In this document: piece after piece, positions 12,035 through 22,310 of the stretch
Layout: each line of letters opens with the position of its first letter
Position numbering within the stretch: position 1 is the first letter of the stretch
Source: Temnothorax longispinosus
Lineage: Eukaryota; Arthropoda; Insecta; Hymenoptera; Formicidae
Reading direction: 5' to 3'
Assembly: GCF_030848805.1 (NCBI RefSeq)
Contig: NC_092366.1
Coordinates: 17,798,620 to 17,862,619, forward strand
Length of the DNA: 64,000 nt
The notes under the pieces: generated by a model
What the model was told of the DNA's origin: nothing
The model's database searches: none
The model's input: only the letters and a program-made list of their open reading frames with translations
Made by a program: the position numbers and the translations under genes

Positions 12035-15000
12035 CTATTGTATCGTCGTTATTTCGGTATTACTATCGTTCATAGTCATAAAACTCAATCTATCCTCTTC
12101 GTCGAATATCGATCCATCGTCCGACTCGGGTTCCTGGCTCATAAAAATGTACTTGGTTTGTGCGTTCATGTCACGTTCCTTTTTGTGGGACCTTTTAATG
12201 GAAGTCCTATGCTGCAGTTTGATGAACTTGATCGCGTTCGAGCTATTTGGAGGTGTCGTATTCAGAAACTTGGATACTGTGGTATTTTTTACACTTTGAA
12301 CATCATCTGCTCCTCGACTTGTGGACGGTTGAGGATCGTCGTAATCAGTCTCTTTACAAGCTTTCTCTCCCTCTTTTTCATACATAATACTGCATATTTC
12401 CTTTTCGGCGCAAGGACTGTCGACATGATGCTTCAGAGACAAAGCTGTATGTTCTTCCAACATCTTCTCGCTATCTGTAAAACTGACGTGTCTACTCTCT
12501 TGGATGTACGATCGTTTCTTCTTTGAAGTTGGTCTCCTGCTATGGTTATGCTTATCTTTCTTATGTGATTTTTTAATAGAATCTATGTTATGAAGTAGCT
12601 CCACCGTCGACATATTTATTGGAGTTGATCTACCATTTTTGTCTTTCAGATTGACAGTATCCGCTGTTTTCAAAACGCTTACATCAGTCTCAAATTCTGT
12701 AGCATTATCGCGTTTCGATGCAAGATCTTCGTTTTTTCTCAATTCCTTGAAACGTGCGACTGGTGTCACGCATCTGGAACAATCAATTTCGTTCGACGTT
12801 GCTTGCGCAGATTCATCTCTCTTCTGCGACATCTCGTCCACGAGAACGTAATCCGTGACAGTGAGCAAAACTGGTGGTTTTTTAATAGGAGTATAAATCT
12901 GAACTTCGTCATCTATACTTTTACATCCTAAAGACACGAAGGCGCTTGGCATCTTGGGTGTACTACTCAGCAGGGACATACTCCTTGGCTTCTTCTTTTT
13001 TTCGGGCGACATGCTAGGAGATTCTTCTACTCCAAGAGATTCATTCCTGCGTGAGATTCCGTCAATATTTTCCTCTTCATCTCGACTACTTTGTAATGAA
13101 TCGTTACTTCTCTTACGATATTCGTGATGGCATTCAGCAAAACTGTAAGTCCTTTTGCTACGTTTGTCTTTTTTATGTGACTTTTTAACCGAATTAAAAC
13201 CAAGCAGTAAGAGTCTACTTGAATTTACATTTTCGGGTGTGTTTGGTCGATCGAATTCGAAATTCTGCGGACTTGAGACGCAAATCGCATTAGCCGTTTG
13301 ACTTTTATCTTGATCATCATTACAAGCATCCTCGAGTGACATTTCAGATTTTGGTAATTCCATTTCTTGATCTTTCGTTTTAAACAATGTTCTTCTATTT
13401 CCATGTTTCAATTTCTTATGCGACTTCTTAATCGATTCTGTTAACACGTGCTTCAACACGTTTACGTGGTTTTCGGGTGTAACTACTTTGCTAGCGTCTT
13501 GAGAAATAATTGGATTAGATTCTGGAGATGCCATTCTATTTTCGCTCGTCGCATTGACATTACAAATACCTGAAGATTCTTCCTGCAAAGATAGCGGACT
13601 TGCTTTTTCATTACAAACATTCTCTTTGGAACGATCTTTTTTCTCTTCATCGTCATCTGTGAGATGTATACTAACTTGCATATTTTCTTCATGACTCACG
13701 CAATCGTTGAAATCAATATCCTGCGTTTCATCACTTTGTATTTGGTCCAATCCGCTTTCCAATGAATCAGTTCCCGTCGCTTCCTGCATACTGCAATCAA
13801 AATCTGATCCAATATCGAGACGTTCATCATCGAAATTGTAAATAAGCGTTCTCTTAGGATTTCTATTTTTCTTCTGAGATTCACTTTCAGAAGTGGCATT
13901 AGTTTCAGCATTTACATCTATTCCCGAAGATTCTGTCGTTCTTGAATGTAAGTCATCATTTTTTACGGGAACATCCTTTTGTTGAGTAGATGATTGTTCT
14001 TCAGGACAATACAATTTTTCCTGTGAATGAAAAATAGATAGATTCTTATAAAATTTGGAAGGAATAAAAGATATCTACACTTGTATCTAGTTTTACTTGG
14101 TTTGAATCTATTTTAATAAGATGATAGGTTGAGACCGTGTAAAATCATAAAACATATAAAGATTTGCAAGAGATAGTTTAAAAATAAGAACAGCAATGCA
14201 TAAGGCAATAATGAAATATAATTGTATATACCTTCTTGTGGCTCTTCTTGATGGCACTTATACTTTCCGGAATTATGTTTATTATATTTTCAGGTGTATG
14301 TGGCCTATCGAGTACTTCCTGGTTAAATTCCTGAGACAGATTCCTGGGTGTACTCGCGGTTATAACACGGCTGGGCCTGTTCAATCCACTATTTAACGAG
14401 CAAAAGGGATGTAAAGATATTCTGTGATTTGCATCCTTGTCAGTTCTTTCCTTTCCATCCTTTGGAAGCAACCTCATTAATTGAGATGATCTTGACAACG
14501 TATTTTCTTTTACATCAGTTCTCTTGCTCGATGTCTTAATATGTTTCCGATTATGTTGAGGCGTTTGATTCTGATTTTCGTCGATAGATTCCGCAGTCGG
14601 GACATTACTGTCGATGGAATCGGTCAAACTTGAATTTAATGTGGATGGCGATGTATCGGCGTTAATGGGACTGACGGAATTCTCGTAACTGCTGTTTTTT
14701 GGACTCGGAGTCGAGTCAAAGTTCAATAATTTTCTTATTCCTAAGTCCTCCCGACTAGAATTCGAACTAAGTGCTCTCATTATCTTAGCCGATCTGGAAT
14801 CTGACTTGTATATATCATAAGAATCGTCTGAACTTGAATTTGACGAGTGTAGCGAATTATCCGTATTGGTAGTACCAACAATGCAGAACTTTTTCATTTT
14901 GTACTGAAATCGAAATCTATTTTTCCGTGGATACTGTTTGATCGACGCTCCGGGCAATTTAAATGAATATGGCAGGAACTTGTTTTCAGTTGGCGACGTC

Positions 15001-15083
15001 AGATTTATAATTATGTCATGTTCTGGACTCAAGGCACCATCTTTGCTATTGCTGCCTTTCATATTTTCTAAATATCCGCTCAT
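12035..15083 (-). CDS. Uncharacterised 945-residue repeat-motif protein (five SIKKSHKK-type motifs), two coding exons
   Basis: Coding exons on the minus strand are 15083-14232 (284 codons) and 14020-12035, joined in phase 0, giving 945 residues. A TGA lies directly upstream of the start in frame. I do not recognise the family. The protein is Ser/Asn/Asp/Glu-rich and probably disordered, with many SP/TP sites. Five copies of a motif near SIKKSHKK recur, at about 14232-14260, 13408-13440, 13161-13196, 12546-12585 and 12165-12205. Most copies are preceded 15-25 residues earlier by TPEN, TPIN or TPPN. RHVSF at about 12488-12502 fits the RVxF-type PP1-docking pattern. Many basic patches (KKNRNPKR, KKKRSY, KHGNRR) suggest nuclear location; this is inference. 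A 5' UTR intron is likely between 15263 (acceptor) and 15636 (donor). The architecture recalls mitotic or chromatin scaffolds, but no function is assigned. Confidence 0.8.
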
Positions 15084-17080
15084 TCAAGTGCAATTATTAC
15101 TGCATATGTAATATGTATGACTTGTCATACATATACAATAATGCACATATGGAAATATACACGTATATAGATAGGAGTGTGTATTTCACGAAAGGATTAT
15201 TCTGTGATGTCTTTTTATGAGGATTATGTATCCGAGATTGTGCTTTCCTCCTTGCGAAGGTTCCTATAAAAAAGAAGGGATCGTTTAAAGAATAACACGT
15301 AAGTTATTTGCTATGTATTTACGACTGTGTTTTATAAATAGTTTTATTATATAAAGATTTGATTAAATATATACGTAACTAAAACATTTTAGTATTAACG
15401 TAAATGTACAATAAGGATTGCTTTGTTAGACAAGCTCGAAAATAAAGACCGAGTACTTATAATATGCCAAGAGTTAAATTATCCTCGCGAATTGTATGTA
15501 TGTACATAGACGACATCGAGCGAGAGGACGTTACCGATCGGAAAAGGATAAATGGATAAACAGAGAGCAGAATTCGCGTCAGAAGAAAGTGTCGTTTAAT
15601 CAGAAATACGATAGCATTTAAAAATATCTCCTTACGATTTTGCGCTGCTGCTTATGGGGAAACGGGCTCCTCGTCGCCGAATCTTCACAATGTAGCCGCG
15701 ATGAGCGGTCGGGATGTGAGCGATCCACTCTGAAAAATCACACTGGAAACGTGCGTTCCACTCTCGCCACCGGCGTTCCGGGTGCCGGTGGTAATATGCG
15801 CGACGCGATTACTTCGAAATCGGACACGAGAATAATCACGAGAATCGGAAATCGGTCAATTGTACGCCGCGTAGGCAGATACACGTCCAGTTTTAACTTG
15901 TTCTCGCGTCTCGCGTGTCCACACTGTCCTGACTGTCCACGTATCCCATGGTGCATAGTGTTGCAAGATGGTGGACGGACAATGGCGTAAGCGGTAGTGA
16001 AAATGCTAGCAGACATCGCCATAGACTACGAATGAAATAGACCGAGAGCTGAGAGTCAATTGCATATCACAAAAAGTTAGTAGAAAAGTGAGGAAATTCA
16101 TTAGAATATCTGTGATTTTATTATTTGTTGAAATTTAGCAAAATCTGTTTACTTTTGTAATTTTCACTTCATTTCAAGAAGCAAGATACACAATCGACAA
16201 TCGACCCTCTGATGCACCCAATACCCAATGGATGACAGCCATAGCGTTCTCGGCGCGTGTTCTGATTGGTTACGATCGTTATAAATTGGTGCCCCTTTAT
16301 GAAAAAATGCTACAGAATTTTTCATATTACTAATTATTAATCAGAACTTAAAATAATAATAATAAAATAATCAAGATTTTTCCGCCAATATATAACGAGT
16401 TACAGAATCGCGGTTCTGGATTCAATCCCGATCCAGCCTTCATCCCACATTTTCTTGTTTAAGCAGAAGCATCCCTGATTATGAAGGAAAGAGCTGATCA
16501 AAAAGAAATATATATACCTTTGTTTAAAAGAGAATTCCTCGATTAAAGAGGATATGATTAAAAGAAATATTTTTGTATTACGAGGGCATATCTATACCCT
16601 ATTTGATGTTTTCTCTTTAAAGCGTGGTACTTTGGCTCTATATTGAGCCGGAAATTCAAACAGGGATTAGAAAAAGTCAAAAGAAGAGTATGAAATGAAT
16701 GGCAATTCTCTTCGGAAACTCATATTTCACACAAGGACAAAACTAAAATTTTCCTTCATGGGCGCTACTGCAATTACAATAGTAATGCTACAACACAAAT
16801 GTCTTGCATTTTTTTAAGAATCTCAATTCTCGATTTTTAATTGTATTAAAAGTATATTAAACTACATTTCATCGTCATTTCTCGCATTTCTTATATACTA
16901 ATATATAGTCGTGATAGTCTTTGAATCTATTTAACTCTGCATGATCGCGCTGTAACATAGTTTTAGTCGAAAAGTAAACTCCGTTTTGTACTTTAGCGGC
17001 AGCGATCTTAACAATTCTTGCGAAACGTCGTAAGAAATCCGTTTGTACGTTAGTAAAACGAATATTGAGAAAGGGAAGAC
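15084..17080. other. 5' UTR/promoter of the repeat-motif gene and 3' flank of DET1
   Basis: A minus-strand acceptor (TATAG|GAACC) at 15264 and a donor (GTAAGG) at 15635 suggest a 5' UTR intron. A GC-richer patch at 15640-16020 is the likely first exon and promoter; overlapping frames there on both strands (116 and 94 codons) show no family. The rest, 16100-17080, is AT-rich with nothing identifiable. Confidence 0.4.
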
Positions 17081-19565
17081 CTAGACGTGCCTAACATGAA
17101 AACTGACAATATATTCTGCATTAGTACGTTGCACCGAAATTGCGAATGGGTCCGTTGGGTGGAACGTGAATGCGACTAATCGTCTCGCAGCCGTTGGTGC
17201 TGTTCGTCCCAGCATGCCGGCGTACATCCTGAATTTTAAGAGACCCGAGTCGCGTGCATAGAAGCTGCAAAGAGAAAGGAAACTAGGAATAACACACAGG
17301 CAGAAATTGGTTTTCTCAAATAATTTTTTGTCGCCAGAGTAAAAATGAGTCGCCAACCGTATTGGATGTTCCCCGCACGCTTTGGGACGTTCCATCATGG
17401 ACACCCATTTGTCATCGTAGCAAAATAACGATAGATCCAAGTACGGAGAACTCGAGTAGGATTGCGCGCATATTGGTAACTGAGCGAGCAGCCTCTTCGT
17501 GGCTTCGGTAACGCCTCCGTATCTAGCGCTTATTATCGTTTGCTTGAATCTCTGCTGCAACAATCTGGAAAACAAGGGGTACTTGATTTTTAAATTGTTC
17601 GAACATGTATTGCACGTGTGTATTAATATCAAAATGCAAGATGTCACATACCTGGCATATATGTTATTAGAAGGCGAACACATGTACTGACAATCCGTGC
17701 TCATTCTGGCATTTCTGAAGAAGTCGCTAAAGTTTTCGAATTGGGTTAACAATTGAGTCGACGCGTTATCGTAAGCCGCCAAAATTTTCGCCATAACCAT
17801 GTCGTAAACCACTAACAAAGCCGGCTGCGCGTTTGGTTCGTTTGCTTGCAACGTCGCTACTTCTTCGCTCGCGTACCTCACCAAGATATGATTCGTATCT
17901 AACAGCTGCATCTTCCACATTCGTAGTGAATTTAGCTGAAACATTTTATTCAATTAGCTGCTTGGCAAATTACCTATCAGCAATCGTAAAAGAGTTTAAG
18001 TAACAAAAAATAAAAGTATCTTCAAATACCTGATCGAAATATTGATAAAATCTCCTTAGTTCATAAGGATCGTTCGTTACATAGCTTATATATTCCGCTC
18101 TTTTGTACAAGTATACCAGTAATCTGTGCTTCAGACTATTTATTGCAACATCCTTAAATGGCCGACAATTAGTCCCAGGAAAAGCACTTGTCACTAAATA
18201 CGCGTCATCTTCCATGCAAAACCTGTAACACATACGTCATTTGTATCGTATTCTCCAAGTTGTTAATAATTGTAACGTTTAGTAAGATAAACTTTATGTT
18301 CAATATACCTTCCTATTGTCCTGACATTAATGAACATCCCATCAAGGATTTGAAAAATATGTATGGTTTGATGCTGTACAGACAAAACTGCTAAAATATC
18401 TTTGTATAAATACAGACCTGTGTAGAAAAAGAAATATATTCCTAAGCTCAGTACGTTGTTAATCGTTTAGCTGACCATTAATGCAATAAAATATTTCCCA
18501 TGTTGTGTTTTAACAAAAGTAGTTGAGTAATTAAAAATCTTTGCACTTTTTGGCAAGTTACATTCGTCTAACGCTAAACCCAATTTGGTCAGCTAAGTAG
18601 TGATTCAAATATCGTTCGTATACCTTGATTATGCGACAGATAAATTTTGTCGACTTTAAAATGTCTAGTATCGCACAGCTTTCCGCCCCTTAAATCAACG
18701 AGGTGCAAGCTGTAATCTTCAAGCGGCGATCTAGGATTTGGTGTCAGTGCCTCGTTGTTGGAGTAAATCTTAAAAGAAATAACATTTGGTCAAGCTACTT
18801 TTCGAGGAAGAATACCAATCCTACGTGAAAGTAATTAGGAATCTTTTGGTACCTGATAAAAGTGGGGCCTCAAGTCCTCAGGGATATGAGCGGCCGAGCC
18901 CACGATTACGTATCGAGCGTCATCGGTGAATAGACTGCATTCTCTGTTCAATTGCTGGTTGCTTTCTACTACATTTATAATCCACTTCACCTACAAATAC
19001 GTTTCAGAGCTGGTACACCAATTTCACCGGTTTTCCATTTTACTCTCTCTCTCTCCCTCCCACCCCCCTTTCTCGCTCTTTCTCTTTTCTTTTCCTTAAA
19101 CTTTACAATCCGCAAAGTAAAGGCGTACGCCGCGCGGAGTCGGTTAGTATCCAGTACCTTGAAAAATCGCGCGAAGATATTACTTCGTATGTGAAAGCTA
19201 CAGTCGTCGTTCTTGTGGCCGATGTACTCGCCTTCGCAGTCGGCCAACAAGTCCGCGGCGGCCGGTGCTCCGCGGTACTCGTACACCTCGAGCGACGTCT
19301 GATCCGCGCTGAACGCCACCAAGTACCTCCCGTCCGGGCTAAACTTGCGCAGGAAACACGGCGGTTTCTCCACGTTCATCACGGTGAAGTTGGGAAAGAC
19401 ATTCTGATAGAATTGCCTCGCGCAGTGCACGTGGGTGCCCGGGTACGGGCAGCCCATCGTCTCCCTACGCCTGAGGCGCAGCACCACATTTTGCGGGCCG
19501 ATCCTACGGGGATTGACGGGACAGGGATCCGCCACGGACTCGATCTTGCTCTCCCGCACCGCCAT
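17081..19565 (-). CDS. DET1: DET1 homologue (de-etiolated 1), DDB1/CUL4 ubiquitin-ligase adaptor, eight coding exons
   Basis: DET1 acts with DDA1, DDB1 and COP1 in CUL4-based ubiquitin ligases that control transcription-factor turnover. Minus-strand exons are 19565-19158, 18990-18853, 18768-18624, 18417-18309, 18222-18030, 17935-17652, 17564-17358 and 17264-17081, totalling 1668 bp or 555 residues (human DET1 is 550). Highly conserved blocks are visible: QNVFPNFTVMNVEKPPCFLR and KFSPDGRYLVAFSADQTSLE in exon 1, TPNPRSPLEDYSLH in exon 3, INSLKHRLLVYL in exon 5, LRMWKMQLLD in exon 6, SYSSSPYLDLSLFCYDDKW in exon 7, and VAFTFHPTDPFAISVQRTNA near the C terminus. The first ATG is at 19565; a GTG two codons upstream is not used. 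The N terminus, before PRRIGPQNVV, is slightly longer than in vertebrates. The promoter region (19566-20087) is GC-rich next to the gene and contains a palindromic element. Confidence 0.95.
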
Positions 19566-19902
19566 CCGCACGACCTACGACTCCGGACTCGTAGCCGCTA
19601 CGAGTTCGTCGCGCGACGATAATGTTGCACGAGCGCGGCGTCCATTACCATCGTCCCTGTCAAGCGTAACGTCGTTTACCGCCGACGACGTCGTCCCGGG
19701 TCGAGACATGCAAGTTTGAAGGAACTGAAGGAAGGTTAAACCAGGTTAACCCCCGAGACAGGACCACGGTCCCGAGGTCAGACGGACGGACTCGCGGCAC
19801 TCGCGCTCGCGCCTCGCGCCATGTTTATTATTCCACTGCCTTCGGGCGGCTTCGGGTATGGTCGACATTGCTCGGGTATATCTTGACTAGTACGAAATGG
19901 GC

Positions 19903-20017
19903 TACGGTCAACGTGACGCTACAAATGCTTCGAAGCATTCCTCTTTTCTTTTCTTTCAATGAAGAAAGAAAGAGAAGAAAAACGCTCCAAAACATTTGTA
20001 GCGTCACGTTGACCGTA
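19903..20017. repeat. Palindromic MITE-like element with 25-bp perfect inverted arms
   Basis: The arm at 19903-19927 (starting TACGGTCAACGTGACG) is the exact reverse complement of 19993-20017. The 65-bp interior continues as an imperfect inverted repeat of pyrimidine-rich then purine-rich sequence, so almost the whole 115 bp can fold on itself. It lies between the DET1 start and the AATF-derived pseudogene, where it could affect either promoter. Confidence 0.8.
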
Positions 20018-20087
20018 ACCATGGTTATAGTTCAATGGTACGAAACAACCGAAGGTTTATTGGCCGTTGGCAGCAGTCGGGAGAAAA

Positions 20088-21034
20088 ATGGCTAGAAAGA
20101 GTTTAGTTGACAAAATAAATGCTTTAGTTACAACGAAACCGGATTTCGGCTCAGACGAAGAGCAGGAAGATACGAAAGCAAAAGTAATGGAACCGTACAA
20201 CAAGAGCGATGTCTCAGACGACGAATTTCGGCTATCTAAAATATGCAGACAAAATGTTGATGCCTTGGATAAAGTGGATAAGAGGTAAACTTTATATAAG
20301 TATTTTATATTTGCACATGTGAAAGATAAAAGAATTAGTATGTAAATGAAATCATGAAAATGTCACAATTTATTCATATTGTTAACGCAGGTATGCTGGT
20401 AAAAAAATTTCGAGGAAAGATATATACAGTGACGAGGACGATAATATGAGTAAAGATGTGGGAAATGAAGGCTCCAACGAAGATGCTGAAGATGAAGAGA
20501 TGGATGGTGCACGGGAGCAAAGTAACGATGAGTTAGGCAGCAATAGAAAAACAAATTTGAAAGAAGGATGTACAGATGTCTCAGAAAGTGTGTCTGATTT
20601 GAAAGAACAAGATGATGACAACATAGATACCAATGATCCAATGGTGAAACTTTGGCAAATTTTCTTCAGATGCGAAGAAAGAAACTGCAGACATGCGTTC
20701 TAATTAGTAATCAAATGCCACAATATGACACGCATAGAGAACTCAGATCAGACGTAGTTTTCGTGAAGAAGGTTAATTAAACTAAAAGCAAATTGACACT
20801 AATCATGGAAAACATGTCGCGACTGAAAGGTCTTTTATTGAAACAATATCCCGAAACGAGAAATCTATGCGTTGATGCTGTGAAGAGAAAAACTGACAAG
20901 GATATGAATGTAAATACGGATCCAATGGATGAAGAAATATCTTCTGACACTGAAGACGAATTAGAAAATGGAAAGCAATTGTCCATTGATAAAGATATAG
21001 AAGCGGTTGAAGAATCAGTGCCACAAAAACGTTT
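20088..21034 (+). pseudogene. AATF: Truncated AATF/Che-1 (Traube) pseudogene
   Basis: AATF is a nucleolar protein of small-subunit ribosome processing and transcription control. The first exon (20088-20284) and second (20391-20703) join in frame and encode an acidic N terminus with the family block DKRYAGKKISRK (human DKRYCGKTTSRK). The frame then breaks near 20660-20690: the conserved stretch LISNQMPQYDTHRELRSD is readable only in another frame, and a TAA near 20778 interrupts it again before MENMSRLKGLLLKQYPETRN (human-like LFQYPDTR). A stop follows PQKRL at 21036-21038, and the conserved C-terminal TRAUB half is missing. An intact intron argues for a DNA-level duplication rather than a retrocopy. 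A 169-residue product could still be made from the first two exons. Confidence 0.75.
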
Positions 21035-21038
21035 GTGA

Positions 21039-21475
21039 ATCAGAACGAGGAATTTCAGGAATTATTAGCGGAACAAGAGATCTTACAACAGACGGCATCT
21101 GAGCAAGTGTTCCAAATCGAAGCGATGCGCCGTCGTTTGGAGCCGTCGCCGTCGCATTACGCTCAGGAACGAGCAACATCTCGTTTGGAATCGCAGTTGC
21201 ATGAAGCTACGACAAAATATAATTCCCTGGAGCAAACTATTACTGAGAAAGAGATAGAGTTGAAGGAGTTGAAAGCCCAGCTTGAAAGGGCTAATCACTG
21301 ATGAAATGTCAGTCACTCGGAAATGGAGTTGCAGCGTTCCGGAGAGGAGTCAAAATCATCATCTCCCAAAAACGACGATGTTAGCGAGGATTCTCAACGA
21401 ATCGAGGAATTACTGTTATTATCGAATCAGCTGTAAGCTCTGCAACAGGAGCTAGTTAAAGAAACAAGTTAAAAA
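21039..21475 (+). pseudogene. Decayed coiled-coil protein fragment fused to the AATF remnant
   Basis: Directly after the AATF remnant, one frame reads as a charged heptad-like coiled coil (FQELLAEQEILQQ, SRLESQLHEATTKYNSLEQ, ELKELKAQLERANH). It is interrupted by TGA TGA at 21299-21304, continues in the same frame (EMELQRSGEESKSSS, SQRIEELLLLSNQL), meets TAA near 21433, and goes on as ALQQELVKET. Several stops in one otherwise coherent frame mark decay. I cannot name the parent gene; golgin- or centrosome-type coiled coils are possible. No intron is seen, so a single exon was probably captured. Confidence 0.55.
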
Positions 21476-22310
21476 TTTTCAAACGTCAGCGAAGTAAAAT
21501 GTATGTAATTATTTCGGTTTACACAAGATAATAATTCACAACGCAATTAGTTTTACGTGTCCATTCCATTACGGCGCGTTTTGTTATGAGGAGAGAATCG
21601 TAGGTCCTAAGAAAATTATAATAATGGTAAAATAAATACAAATAAATGAAAGATTTAATACATGTAATGAATATATTGTGTATGTGTATTTAACAACTTT
21701 TTAGTTTTTTTATATTATTATATATCTTTATTTTTTTAAATTAAAATCAGCTAACTACTTGAGTTTATCGCAGAGGTTGTTAACGACGACCGAATACGGA
21801 GCAGCCAATCAAATATTAGCCTCAAATGTAGCACGAAATTAAAAAAATGTTAAAGCAATAAAAAACCACATAAATAAAATTCGTGATACAAATTGAAATA
21901 ATAAAATTACACGTATATTATTTATTTACAGAGAAATACCCCGGGGGACAGGACCCCCCCCCCCTCCGAGTAGACATTATTACACGTTGTAAATATTTAT
22001 GTATTTATATAATATAAAAACAAAATAATGTTACGCGCTTTTTGACCTTAGCTCGAGACAGGATATCTTTTTCTCATTTTTACCTTATTTGTGTTTCGCA
22101 TCACTGCCGCGAAGTTGCAGACAAAATAGATATACAATTTCTGCATAAAAATACATGGATACGATTTATTGATCAAACGTACTCTTGCACGCGTGAGAAG
22201 ACTTACTTATTTTTTGCGCGCGAGATATTAGTAAACGGAGAGAACGTTAATTATTCTGAAAAATCTAAACGCGGGGATATTCGAGAAAGCCGTTCTCTCT
22301 TCCCGAAAGA
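21476..22310 (+). promoter_or_regulatory. Upstream region of ZMYND10
   Basis: AT-rich spacer. It contains a homopolymer run of about 13 C at 21954-21966, just after CCCCGGGGG. GTTGTTAACGACGAC at 21776-21790 fits the loose RFX X-box pattern (GYTNYY-N3-RRNRAC) expected near ciliary genes. The last 200 bases before the ATG are probably 5' UTR. Motif assignment is by eye. Confidence 0.3.

Noticed and set aside
15640..16022. Overlapping frames on both strands
   Set aside because: Promoter/5' UTR composition, no family, and no codon pattern favouring either strand.
16400..16450. tRNA-like GGTTCTGGATTCAATCC
   Set aside because: No acceptor stem, D arm or anticodon arm can be built around it.
21950..21966. 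Poly-C run as a functional element
   Set aside because: A homopolymer of this kind is commonly slippage or an assembly-error site; nothing nearby supports a role.
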